The position numbers and the translations under genes are program-made. A DNA stretch of 11,556 nucleotides, from contig JAIRLZ010000046.1 in NCBI GenBank assembly GCA_031259035.1, positions 1-11,556 on the forward strand. The letters run 5' to 3'. The DNA is from Treponema sp. (GTDB lineage Bacteria > Spirochaetota > Spirochaetia > Treponematales > Breznakiellaceae). This document shows positions 5,310-11,556 of this stretch, piece by piece. Numbering within the stretch: position 1 is the first letter of the stretch; every line of letters starts with the position of its first letter. The notes under the pieces are model-generated. The model was given only the letters and a program-made list of their open reading frames with translations. It had not been told where the DNA came from and searched no databases.

Positions 5310-6440
5310 GTGACCGATATAGTATTGAAAATTGACCCTGAAATTGTCATTGGAATGGATATTATAAACCGTGTGGGTACGATTTGTAAAACCTATGGCA
5401 ATCAATTTCTTTTAATTTCGGAAAAAAGCCTCAATGATGACAAAAATATAGAACGGCTTAAAGCCGTTCTTCAGGATTCAGGCGTCCAAACGATTGTTTT
5501 TGACGAAATCGAAGCGCCGGTAATGGCGGATATAGCGGAAAACATAGCGCATCTTGCTCGCACGGCGCATTGCTCCGGCATCATCGGTTTTGGAAGTCCG
5601 TCCGTTCAGATAATAGCCCGTTTGACGGCGATTATCGCGGCCGATGTGTTCGATGTGTTTGAACTGTTAGATGGGAACATTCCAACCGCCGCCCTGCCCT
5701 ACATTGCGATTCCATCGGTGAAGGAAGACCCTTTCCTGACTACAGGCGGCTTTATCGCTGTGGATCCCCGCAACAGGGAAATCAGACTAGTTCATGCGCC
5801 GGCAGGGCTGTGTAAAGCGGCTGTCTTAGACGGCGCATTTTCCGGGCAGGCCGACGCGGCGGCCGCATTTGACGGTTTGTGCATAGCGCTGGAAGCCTAC
5901 TGTTCTAAAAAAGCGAATATCCTGTCCGATCCTATAATGGAAAAAGCCATCGCCCTTTTCGCGCGCATTATTTCTTCCTATGGCAACGGCGCCATAAAAG
6001 AGATGGAAGAACTGGAAGCTCAAGCGGGGTTTCTTGCAACCATAGGTTCCGCGATAAGCGCGCCGGGCATAGCCTCGACGCTTGCCTGCGCTATCGCGCT
6101 CAGATTCCCTGTTGAAAAATCCCTCTGCGCCGCCGCGCTGCTCCCCGTGATTCTCGACAAACTGGTAAGTTGCCGCGCTGAAAAAATCGCAAAAGCGGCG
6201 AGCCTTATGGGAGAAAAGACCGAAGGGCTGTCGGATGCGGAGGCCGCCCTTCTGCCGGCGGCCTCCATTCACTCGTCGCTTGAAAAACTCGCTATCTCTC
6301 CTCGACTTCAAGACTTAGGATTGCAACTCGACCGTCTGATTCCCATAACCGAATCGGTGCGCAACCTTGACATCGTGGCTTTTTCCCCGTGGACAGTTAC
6401 ATCCGAAGAAATTCTAAATATCATCAAGCAATCATTCTGA
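5310..6440 (+). CDS. Degenerate iron-containing alcohol dehydrogenase-like protein
   Basis: A 376-residue protein with the outline and length of the Fe-ADH/dehydroquinate-synthase-like superfamily: an N-terminal nucleotide-binding half (VLKIDPEIVIGMDII, GIIGFGSPSVQIIARL at 90-105) and a helical C-terminal half (FDGLCIALEAYCS at 187-199, AGFLATIGSAISAP at 239-252, then AAALLP at 274-279). Catalytic features have decayed. The family motif D-A-L-x-H-A-x-E-A-Y appears as DGLCIALEAY, keeping Asp188 but with Ile192 for His. The HAxAH segment aligns with GIAST (253-257), and the later His (usually PHG) aligns with Val268. The Gly-rich SPID and PTTxGTGSE segments are also altered (GSPSVQ; PSVKEDPF). 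It probably no longer binds a metal as the family does, so alcohol dehydrogenase activity is doubtful. GTG 5310 has GAGG 5 bases upstream. It lies between flgM and an RNA methyltransferase gene, likely co-transcribed from the sigma-28 promoter. Confidence 0.82.
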   Translation: MTDIVLKIDPEIVIGMDIINRVGTICKTYGNQFLLISEKSLNDDKNIERLKAVLQDSGVQTIVFDEIEAPVMADIAENIAHLARTAHCSGIIGFGSPSVQIIARLTAIIAADVFDVFELLDGNIPTAALPYIAIPSVKEDPFLTTGGFIAVDPRNREIRLVHAPAGLCKAAVLDGAFSGQADAAAAFDGLCIALEAYCSKKANILSDPIMEKAIALFARIISSYGNGAIKEMEELEAQAGFLATIGSAISAPGIASTLACAIALRFPVEKSLCAAALLPVILDKLVSCRAEKIAKAASLMGEKTEGLSDAEAALLPAASIHSSLEKLAISPRLQDLGLQLDRLIPITESVRNLDIVAFSPWTVTSEEILNIIKQSF

Positions 6441-6461
6441 TGTTCATGCAAGGGTTTGGAC

Positions 6462-7328
6462 ATGCCGATTTCACCGCGTAAACTGGCGTCTCTTCCCCGC
6501 TCTCAGAGGCTTCGTAAAATAGCAAAAATGTTCGGCGAAGCGGAAATGATGTTCCTCAATTTGGGAACATGGGCGCATTCACTTGATGACATCGCATCCG
6601 CCCTAAAGCTCCTTGCGCTGGACTCCGAATTTGCGCCGGAAATCGCCCCGGATGTTTCTTCCGCGATTGACGCGGCGTTGCAAGCGGCGCATTCCGTGTT
6701 GCGAAACACCGAGGAGCAGGAGGACGTCCGGTCCATTGACGCTTTGCGCAGGGGAATAAACGCCGTCAGACATGTCCTCCTCGCGGAAACCGGACGGAGC
6801 CAGGCTGATTGGGACTTTCTTGACGCGGAAAACAAGCTCGACAGCGCAAAACGCAGGGTTTTCCCGAACAGGTGGATTTTTTTGGAAGACATACGCTCCC
6901 CGTTCAATATAGGCTCCCTGTTCCGCACCGCGGAATCGTTCGGCGTTGAGAAACTCCTGCTTTCACCGCTTGCGGCGGATCCGCTTCACCAGCGGACGAA
7001 AAGAACGGCTATGGGATGCATAGACATTGTGCCGTGGGAACGCATGTCTTTGGAATCGCTGGGAGCGTTGAGCCGGCAAACGCCGGTTTTCGCGCTGGAA
7101 ACAGGCGGCGTCGCGGCGCACAAGTTTGTCTTTCCAACAAGCGGCGTTATGATTGTTGGGTCCGAAGAACTGGGCGTAAGCCCCGGCGCGCTTGCGATGG
7201 CGGACGCCTCACACGGACGGGTGTCGATTCCTACCTACGGGGCGAAGGGCAGCCTCAATGTGTCTTCGGCATTCGCCATCGCCATGTATGCGTGGAGCGT
7301 CCAGACTCTTGGGGGCGGCGCCGGATAA
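6462..7328 (+). CDS. TrmH/SpoU-family RNA 2'-O-methyltransferase
   Basis: A 288-residue SPOUT-class methyltransferase. The C-terminal catalytic domain shows all three SpoU motifs: LEDIRSPFNIGSLFRTAE (141-158, with Asn149, Arg155 and Glu158), MIVGSEELGVSP (230-241) and IPTYGAKGSLNVSSAFAI (256-273, with Ser264, Asn266 and Ser268). These form the knotted S-adenosylmethionine site and dimer contact. The N-terminal 130 residues are helical and charged and do not match the usual L30e-like substrate-binding domain, so the target (tRNA or rRNA position) cannot be named. I prefer ATG 6462, with AAGGG at 6450-6454 at 7-base spacing. An in-frame TTG at 6456 sits one base from that site and is unlikely. 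It begins 21 bases after the preceding gene and appears to be last in the operon; repeat copy D follows. Confidence 0.9.
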   Translation: MPISPRKLASLPRSQRLRKIAKMFGEAEMMFLNLGTWAHSLDDIASALKLLALDSEFAPEIAPDVSSAIDAALQAAHSVLRNTEEQEDVRSIDALRRGINAVRHVLLAETGRSQADWDFLDAENKLDSAKRRVFPNRWIFLEDIRSPFNIGSLFRTAESFGVEKLLLSPLAADPLHQRTKRTAMGCIDIVPWERMSLESLGALSRQTPVFALETGGVAAHKFVFPTSGVMIVGSEELGVSPGALAMADASHGRVSIPTYGAKGSLNVSSAFAIAMYAWSVQTLGGGAG

Positions 7329-7353
7329 CATTCCGATTGAAACTAAAAAAGAT

Positions 7354-7416
7354 GAGCCTGTTCCAAAACTAACCCGAACCTGCGGTTCGCTAACCGCAGG
7401 TTCGCGTTTCCAGAGG
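7354..7416 (-). repeat. Palindromic dispersed repeat, copy D, strong hairpin
   Basis: Reverse copy, 25 bases after the methyltransferase stop. It begins GAGCCTGTTCCAAAACTAAC. The inner stem CGAACCTGCGGTT (7375-7387) pairs perfectly over 13 bases with AACCGCAGGTTCG (7392-7404) around a 4-base loop. The flanks AAAACTAACCC and GCGTTT match the other copies, but the inner stem is longer and different in sequence. Its position makes it a possible operon-end structure, although no T-run follows. Confidence 0.7.
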
Positions 7417-7519
7417 TTCCCTATAGCAATTATAGAGGGAGCGATGATTTTGATTCGCCTATATTCCCCTGAAAATAAAACAGGGCGTAATAACAAAGAG
7501 CGGCGGCGCCCCTTATACC

Positions 7520-7556
7520 CCATAGCGTGAAAATCAGCGCAATCTGTGGACTTTTT
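7520..7556 (+). terminator. Possible Rho-independent terminator
   Basis: CCATA (7520-7524) pairs with TGTGG (7545-7549, one G-U), and GCG (7525-7527) pairs with CGC (7538-7540), leaving a bulge. Six T residues follow at 7552-7557. The stem is weak, but the T-run placement is right. It would end plus-strand transcripts that read past repeat copy D. Confidence 0.3.
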
Positions 7557-7684
7557 TCTTTGTCGAACTCATGTTGTTTTAAGAAAACCCACGATGTACA
7601 CGGAATTGCACGAAGGAAAAACCGGGAAAATCGGACTGTATTGCGGAAAAAACCACCAGAGGGCGCGTCTTGCGCATCCTGAAG

Positions 7685-8980
7685 TTACAAGGCGTCCATA
7701 GCCTCCATTGCCAGCGTCGCAAAATAATCTTCAATAGTTTCCCGCCGCCGTATCTGAAGAATTGAGCCGTCAGGACGGAGCAGCAACTCGCCGCACCGGA
7801 GTTTGCCGTTGTAGTTGAAGCCCATAGCCCTGCCGTGCGCGCCCGCGTCGTGAATGACAACAAGGTCGCCGGCGCTGCCGGCGTCAATGCCGCCGTCATT
7901 GACGGTCTCGATTCGGGGCAGTTTCCGCTGAACCGCGAATTTATCGTTGTTTTCGCAGAGGCTGCCGACTACATCGTAAGTTTCCGTGAGCGGGGCGTCT
8001 TCCTTGCCCGCCACGGTGATGTGGTGGTAGGCGCCATACAAAGCGGGGCGCATAAGGTCCGCCATGCAGGAGTCAAGGGCGATATACTCGCGGTAGATGC
8101 TTTTGCGATGCACGGCGCGGGATACGAGCCAGCCGTATGGACCCGTTATCGCCCGCCCCCATTCGGTGTGTACGCCGAGCGGATCAAGCCCCGCAGGGAC
8201 GATGATGGCGTCGTACGCGGCTTTGACGCCCGAAGCCAGCGCCTCGTAATCAACAGCCGTCTGTTCGGGCAGATACGGAATCCCCACGCCGCCGCCCAGA
8301 TTCACAAACTCAAGGCGGACGCCGGTTTTCTCCAGCGACTCAACGGCCAGATCAAACAGAAGCCGCGCTGTCTCAATATGGTACTCGACGTTCAATTCAT
8401 TGGAAGCCACCATAGTGTGCAGAGCGAACCGCTTTGCGCCCTTTTGTTTAAGCAGGCGGAATCCTTCCAGTATTTGTTCCCGGGTGAACCCGTACTTCGC
8501 CTCTGTCGGCTTGCCGATGATGGCGTTTCCCGTTTTCCTGCCGCCCGGATTGTAGCGGCAGGACACCAGTTCCGGAATTCGGGCGAACTTCTCCAAAAAT
8601 TCGATGTGGGTGAAATCATCCAGATTGATGACCGCGCCCAGTTCAAGGGCTTTCCGGTATTCGGCGATGGGCGTTTCATTCGACGTAAACATGATGTCTT
8701 CACCCGTTATGCCCGCCATGCCGGCCAGAAGCAGTTCCGGCAGGCTTGAGCAGTCCGCGCCGAAACCTTCGCGGGCTAAAATCTTCAGTATAACCGGATT
8801 CGGCAGCGCCTTAACCGCGAAATGCTCCTTGAAAGAAGGAAGCGCCGAAAAAGCTTTCTTGAAACGGGCGGCGTTCTCCACGATGCCCCTTTCATCGTAC
8901 AAGTAAAACGGGGTCGGATACATTTTGACGATTTCTTCCAACCGCGCTTTTGCAAGCGGGAATCGTTTTGTACAACTCAT
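7685..8980 (-). CDS. lysA: Diaminopimelate decarboxylase
   Basis: A 431-residue fold-type III PLP enzyme that decarboxylates meso-diaminopimelate to L-lysine, the last step of lysine synthesis. Lys57 in FAVKALPNP is the expected Schiff-base lysine. NLGGGVGIPY (227-236) is the glycine-rich phosphate-binding loop. LCENNDKFA (341-349) supplies the Cys from the partner subunit, and DAGAHGRAMGFNYNGKLR (378-395) supplies the Tyr. Two usual signatures are altered: HIGSQ reads HTMVASNE (188-195), and EPGR reads EWGR (273-276). This suggests a distinct LysA subgroup rather than a broken enzyme, since the remaining sites are intact. The related family of PLP arginine/carboxynorspermidine decarboxylases is less likely given the context. 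ATG 8980 overlaps the asd stop as ATGA; AAAGGG lies 8 bases upstream inside asd, so the two genes are translationally coupled. Confidence 0.9.
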   Translation of the reverse strand: MSCTKRFPLAKARLEEIVKMYPTPFYLYDERGIVENAARFKKAFSALPSFKEHFAVKALPNPVILKILAREGFGADCSSLPELLLAGMAGITGEDIMFTSNETPIAEYRKALELGAVINLDDFTHIEFLEKFARIPELVSCRYNPGGRKTGNAIIGKPTEAKYGFTREQILEGFRLLKQKGAKRFALHTMVASNELNVEYHIETARLLFDLAVESLEKTGVRLEFVNLGGGVGIPYLPEQTAVDYEALASGVKAAYDAIIVPAGLDPLGVHTEWGRAITGPYGWLVSRAVHRKSIYREYIALDSCMADLMRPALYGAYHHITVAGKEDAPLTETYDVVGSLCENNDKFAVQRKLPRIETVNDGGIDAGSAGDLVVIHDAGAHGRAMGFNYNGKLRCGELLLRPDGSILQIRRRETIEDYFATLAMEAMDAL

Positions 8981-10077
8981 CCCACATACCCTTTCACTTT
9001 CAAAAGCTCCGCGTTCAGAATGCCGCCGCCCGCCGCGCCGCGCACCGTATTGTGCGAACAGCCCACGAACCGCGCGTCAAACACCGGACACGGCCTCACG
9101 CGACCCACAGTCACCGCCATCGCCTTGTCCGCGCCGCTGTCTTTACAGGGTTGCGGACGGTTGTCCTCTTCCCGCACGACAATCGGCTGAACCGGCGCGA
9201 ACGGCAGATTCATTTTCTGAGGCGGCGCCGTAAATTCCCTCCAGATGCGCTTTATTTTTTCAATTGACGGTTTTTTTTCGCCAAATTCCATGCTGACGCA
9301 GGCGGTATGCCCGTTGATCACCGGCACACGGTTGCAATGCGCCGCAATTTTGGGGAATTCCGCGTTTATGATGCCGCCGGCGTCCACGGATCCCAGTATC
9401 TTGAGCGGCTCGTTTTCGGACTTTTCTTCCTCGCCGCCGATAAACGGCACAATGTTGCCGATAATGTCAAGGCTTGCGACGCCGGGGTAGCCCGCGCCGG
9501 AAACCGCCTGCAATGTGGAGACCACAGCCCGCCGTATCTCAAAGCCCGCCTCAATAAGCGCGTAAAACGGCGTCATGTAACTCTGAATGGAACAGTTCGG
9601 CTTCACCGCGATAAAGCCCTTCCCCCACCCCCGCGCTTTTTGCTGCAAGGGAATGACATCCGTGTGGCGGGGATTCACTTCGGCGATAAGCATCGGCACG
9701 TCGGGAGTCCACCGGTGCGCGGATGCGTTGGAAATCACCGGAATTCCGGCCGCCGCATACGCCTCTTCCAGCGCCTTGATCTCATCTTTGCCCATTTCGA
9801 GCGCGGAAAAAACGAAGGCGCAATCGCCCCGTTTTGACGCCTCAACCGCTGCTGAAACATCATTGGCATCCGCCACAACAAGTTCGCCGGTCGCCGGTTT
9901 GTACGCCTTCTCCAGATGCCACCGCCCGGCGACAGCTTCTTTGTATGGTCTGCCCGCGCTTCTGGGAGACGCCGCGACAAAGCGCGTCTCAAACCACGGA
10001 TGATCGCCGAGCAGGGCGATGTAGTTCTGCCCCACCATACCGGTCGCTCCTAAAACGCCAACGGGAATTTTGCGCAT
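8977..10077 (-). CDS. asd: Aspartate-semialdehyde dehydrogenase, archaeal/fungal-type
   Basis: A 366-residue NADPH-dependent enzyme that reduces beta-aspartyl phosphate to aspartate semialdehyde, the branch point to lysine, threonine and methionine. GVLGATGMVGQ (7-17) is the Rossmann glycine motif. Cys162 in VKPNCSIQSYM is the catalytic nucleophile, and His257 in RVPVINGHTACVSMEF is the acid-base residue. The SGAGYPGVASLDIIGNIVPF block (193-212), with GGEEEKSENE after it, is typical of the archaeal and fungal branch (TIGR00978) rather than the E. coli type. An in-frame ATG nine codons upstream exists, but ATG 10077 is chosen: AGGAG lies 5 bases before it, and MRKIPVGVLGATG matches the family N-terminus. 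Its stop overlaps the lysA start. A leader of about 130 bases containing repeat-like sequence is predicted. Confidence 0.94.
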   Translation of the reverse strand: MRKIPVGVLGATGMVGQNYIALLGDHPWFETRFVAASPRSAGRPYKEAVAGRWHLEKAYKPATGELVVADANDVSAAVEASKRGDCAFVFSALEMGKDEIKALEEAYAAAGIPVISNASAHRWTPDVPMLIAEVNPRHTDVIPLQQKARGWGKGFIAVKPNCSIQSYMTPFYALIEAGFEIRRAVVSTLQAVSGAGYPGVASLDIIGNIVPFIGGEEEKSENEPLKILGSVDAGGIINAEFPKIAAHCNRVPVINGHTACVSMEFGEKKPSIEKIKRIWREFTAPPQKMNLPFAPVQPIVVREEDNRPQPCKDSGADKAMAVTVGRVRPCPVFDARFVGCSHNTVRGAAGGGILNAELLKVKGYVG

Positions 10078-10091
10078 AATTGCTCCTGTCT

Positions 10092-10187
10092 GAGGCCGCT
10101 CCAAACGCGGCTATGGTCAACGTCATAGTCCGGCGGGTTTTGAAGCGGCAAATTTAGATTTTAAGTGGAAAAGCGAGCGTAGATCTC
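10092..10187 (+). repeat. Degenerate repeat copy E in the asd leader
   Basis: Positions 10137-10187 align with the B copy's right end plus the centre of the 3103-3238 element: GTTTTG, a GC-rich step, TTTAGAT, then GGAAAAGCG and TAGATCTC in the same order and spacing within 1-3 bases. The left part (GAGGCCGCTCCAAACGCGG at 10092-10110) loosely resembles the GAGCCTTTCCCAAAACGCG arm. An inner CTATG/CATAG stem lies at 10111-10127. It appears to be an old, diverged copy between asd and its putative promoter. Confidence 0.45.
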
Positions 10188-10215
10188 TTTCCCCAACGTC
10201 AATGGTATGGGGCTG

Positions 10216-10244
10216 ATTCTGCCAAAAAAACCATAAAAATTCAA
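10216..10244 (-). promoter_or_regulatory. Putative asd-lysA promoter
   Basis: On the minus strand, TTGAAT (10244-10239), 17 bases rich in T, then CAGAAT (10221-10216). Initiation near 10209 would give a leader of about 130 bases that spans repeat copy E. I found no lysine-riboswitch-like or T-box-like sequence in this leader. Confidence 0.3.
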
Positions 10245-10254
10245 GATGGGTGTC

Positions 10255-10283
10255 TTTAAAAATCGCGTGGGATAGTGTATATT
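10255..10283 (+). promoter_or_regulatory. Putative promoter of the lipoprotein gene at 10292
   Basis: TTTAAA (10255-10260), 17 bases, then TATATT (10278-10283). The start codon lies 8 bases beyond the -10 box, with TATATAGC between them and no ribosome binding site. This implies a leaderless or near-leaderless message. Confidence 0.38.
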
Positions 10284-10291
10284 TATATAGC

Positions 10292-10873
10292 ATGAAGAAA
10301 GCGTATTTGTTTTTTATAATGCTTATGCCGCTTGTCTCTTTTTTCGCGTGTACGTCGCATCCGCCGGCAGATGGCTCCGATTCTTCAGAAATGGACGTCA
10401 ACACGCCGCGATGGGCAGGCGAGATTCCGCCGGCGGATATAATTTGGGGTGTTGGAAGCGCTTTTGATGAAAAACAAAGCGATGCGATGCGGACGGCTGA
10501 AAAGAGAGGAAGAGAATCTGTCGGGCGGATGCTGAGAGCTTACACGAGCGATGTGTTTAAGCGATACACCGATGTCCCCCAGGATGCGCTGGAAGACATA
10601 AACGGCAAGATAACGCAGGCGCCGTTTGATGAAGCGGCGGCGATTTTGAGATGGAAAGCCCCGAATGGCGTGTGGTGGTACCGCGTTGAATATAAAAAGG
10701 CGGACGCCCGCGCCTTTCTGTCCGGTATTTTTGATGAAGAAGAGGAGTTGTTTCCAGAATTCGACGCGACACGGGCGATGCAGCTTCTGGACCCGCGGAT
10801 GGCAGGTGAAGATATTCCGTTTCAAACCGGCGCGGAACAGAGCGATGAAGAGGTTGACGCGCCTCGTTTATAG
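10292..10873 (+). CDS. LPP20-like lipoprotein, divergent copy
   Basis: A 193-residue predicted lipoprotein. Residues 1-19 are a lipoprotein signal peptide (MKK, hydrophobic core), ending in SFFAC with Cys20 as the lipidated residue; this fits the relaxed spirochaetal lipobox. After a short Ser/Asp-rich linker, PRWAGEIPPADIIWGVGSA (39-57) followed by a helical stretch (AMRTAEKRGRESVGRML) matches the LPP20 pattern, with WYRVEYKK as a later strand. The C-terminal tail is very acidic (DEEEELFPEFD and later), unlike the neighbouring paralogue. Function is unknown; LPP20 proteins are envelope-anchored in Helicobacter and others. ATG 10292 is chosen because it opens the signal peptide; 14 codons further upstream are open but give no export signal. 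No ribosome binding site precedes it. A related gene starts 117 bases downstream. Confidence 0.82.
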   Translation: MKKAYLFFIMLMPLVSFFACTSHPPADGSDSSEMDVNTPRWAGEIPPADIIWGVGSAFDEKQSDAMRTAEKRGRESVGRMLRAYTSDVFKRYTDVPQDALEDINGKITQAPFDEAAAILRWKAPNGVWWYRVEYKKADARAFLSGIFDEEEELFPEFDATRAMQLLDPRMAGEDIPFQTGAEQSDEEVDAPRL

Positions 10874-10878
10874 AAAAA

Positions 10879-10908
10879 TTTACAAAAACGGGAGGATTTT
10901 TTTATAAA
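10879..10908 (+). promoter_or_regulatory. Putative promoter of the lipoprotein gene at 10991
   Basis: TTTACA (10879-10884), 18 bases, then TATAAA (10903-10908). A start near 10915 gives a leader of about 75 bases. The leader contains a small imperfect hairpin at 10936-10959 (AAGT and TCTC paired with GAGA and ACTT) and a strong AAGAGGAG site at 10977-10984. Confidence 0.38.
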
Positions 10909-10990
10909 AGTGAGGTATATTAATCAGGTGTATGTAAGTTGTCTCGTATGAGAGGACTTTAAAAATTTATCTTTATAAGAGGAGTTTCTT

Positions 10991-11556
10991 ATGAAAAAAT
11001 GCGTGTATGTGCTTTTAACCGCTGTTATTGCACTTTCTCTCACACTGGCAGGCTGTGCAACGCCGTCCCCCGCTTCGCCAAAACAGGCCGCAAAAAAACT
11101 GCCGAGTTTCGTGCTTAATCCTCCGACTGCGGAAGGCGTAGTGTACGGGGTTGGTTCTTCGACATCTCAGGATCAGTCCGTAGCTTTGAGGCAGGCGAAA
11201 GAACGCGCCAAGGTTGATCTTGCGAACAAATTAAGCTCCCAGGTTAAATCTATGGTAACGGATTATACGAGGCAGGCGGGAACCGGTCAAGATGTAACGG
11301 ATCTTAAATTCTATGAGAGCATCAGCCAATCCTTGACAAACACAACCTTGCGAGGTTTGCAGGATGGACCTGCGGAATTCACCGAAGACGGAACGCTCTG
11401 GATCTATGTTAAAATCAGCAAAACCGACGCGGCTCAGGTTGCCGCCGAGGTTTTTGAAAACGAAGCCAGCCAGTACGCTGAATTCAAGGCTATGAACGCG
11501 CTTGCGGCCATGAACGCCCAGTTGGAAAAAAATGATCCCGCGTTGGCGCCTGGCGA
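10991..11556 (+). CDS. LPP20-family lipoprotein, 3' end beyond the window
   Basis: The frame is open from ATG 10991 to the window edge (188 codons, no stop), so the C-terminus is missing. The signal peptide MKKCVYVLLTAVIALSLTLA ends in a classical lipobox, LAGC, with Cys22 lipidated. A Pro/Ala/Lys linker is followed by PSFVLNPPTAEGVVYGVGSS (about 38-57) and a long helical stretch (LRQAKERAKVDLANKLSSQV), the LPP20 signature. A strand, LWIYVKISK, and an Ala/Glu-rich helix come later. AAGAGGAG, 6 bases before the ATG, is the strongest ribosome binding site in the window, which suggests high expression. It is a tandem paralogue of the gene at 10292. Envelope location is well supported; the biochemical role is unknown. 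Confidence 0.88.
   Translation, partial: MKKCVYVLLTAVIALSLTLAGCATPSPASPKQAAKKLPSFVLNPPTAEGVVYGVGSSTSQDQSVALRQAKERAKVDLANKLSSQVKSMVTDYTRQAGTGQDVTDLKFYESISQSLTNTTLRGLQDGPAEFTEDGTLWIYVKISKTDAAQVAAEVFENEASQYAEFKAMNALAAMNAQLEKNDPALAPG

Larger units (their letters stand above)
7329..7684. other. Intergenic region between convergent operons
   Basis: A 356-base interval without a convincing gene. It holds repeat copy D (7354-7416), an imperfect palindrome CTATAGCAATTATAG (7421-7435) and a 28-codon frame from ATG 7444 to TGA 7530 (start MILIRLYSPEN, Arg/Lys-rich centre). AGAGGG lies 4 bases before that ATG. A terminator-like hairpin follows at 7520-7556. Positions 7560-7684 show nothing I can name; this is the downstream flank of lysA. 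Confidence 0.45.

Noticed and set aside
6456..6464. TTG start two codons before ATG 6462 for the RNA methyltransferase
   Set aside because: The AAGGG site would be only one base from the TTG but has a normal 7-base spacing to the ATG.
7835..8749. 304-codon plus-strand frame inside lysA
   Set aside because: It is entirely antisense to a clear LysA with intact active-site residues, and its translation resembles no family.
9441..9464. Second sigma-28-like pair, TAAA ... GCCGATAA
   Set aside because: The spacer is 12 bases instead of 15, it lies inside asd on the opposite strand, and no gene follows it.
9307..9837. 176-codon plus-strand frame inside asd
   Set aside because: It is antisense to a well-supported Asd and has no motif or start signal.
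10078..10104. Upstream ATG at 10104 for asd
   Set aside because: It would place the AGGAG site inside the coding sequence and add nine residues before the family's normal N-terminus.
10078..10250. Lysine riboswitch or T-box upstream of asd
   Set aside because: The leader was examined for the conserved purine-rich core of the L-box and the T-box antiterminator sequence; neither is visible, and the structure present is explained by a repeat copy.
1..11556. tRNA, rRNA, CRISPR array, transposase gene or prophage attachment site
   Set aside because: No tRNA-like T-arm or cloverleaf, no regularly spaced direct repeats and no transposase or integrase motif were seen in any gap; the repeats present are palindromic and dispersed.

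Overview
The window reads as ordinary chromosomal DNA of a spirochaete, most likely a Treponema of the kind found in insect guts. This is an inference from four things: base composition near 50% GC, a flagellar FlgM gene behind a sigma-28 promoter, several secreted or lipoprotein genes of treponemal flavour, and intact biosynthesis genes for the aspartate-derived amino acids, which host-restricted pathogenic treponemes usually lack. No database search was possible.

Layout. Positions 1-217 hold a palindromic repeat and a promoter-like region. Positions 218-1102 encode an uncharacterised protein with a PSLHV motif reminiscent of PAP2-type phosphatases. A YmdB-type phosphodiesterase follows at 1273-2067, convergent with the nucleotide-pool sanitising enzyme RdgB at 2277-2870 (minus strand). 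Positions 2871-3266 hold divergent promoters and a 136-base inverted-repeat element lying in the probable leader of the next operon. That plus-strand operon (3267-7328) encodes a secreted protein of unknown function, RsmI (short form), FlgM, a degenerate iron-alcohol-dehydrogenase-like protein and a SpoU/TrmH RNA methyltransferase. A textbook sigma-28 promoter sits just before flgM, so the last three genes are probably expressed with the late flagellar regulon.

Positions 7329-7684 hold another repeat copy, a possible very small ORF and terminator-like hairpins. On the minus strand, asd (10077-8977) and lysA (8980-7685) overlap by ATGA and supply two steps of the aspartate-to-lysine pathway. 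The window ends with two tandem LPP20-like lipoprotein genes on the plus strand (10292-10873 and 10991 to the edge).

I see no clearly new defence, mobile or biosynthetic system. The points most worth a second look are: an Fe-ADH-fold protein that has lost its metal-binding histidines yet sits in the FlgM transcription unit; a family of short palindromic repeats in leaders and gene ends; three genes whose start codon follows directly after a -10-like box with no ribosome binding site; and the sigma-28 promoter.
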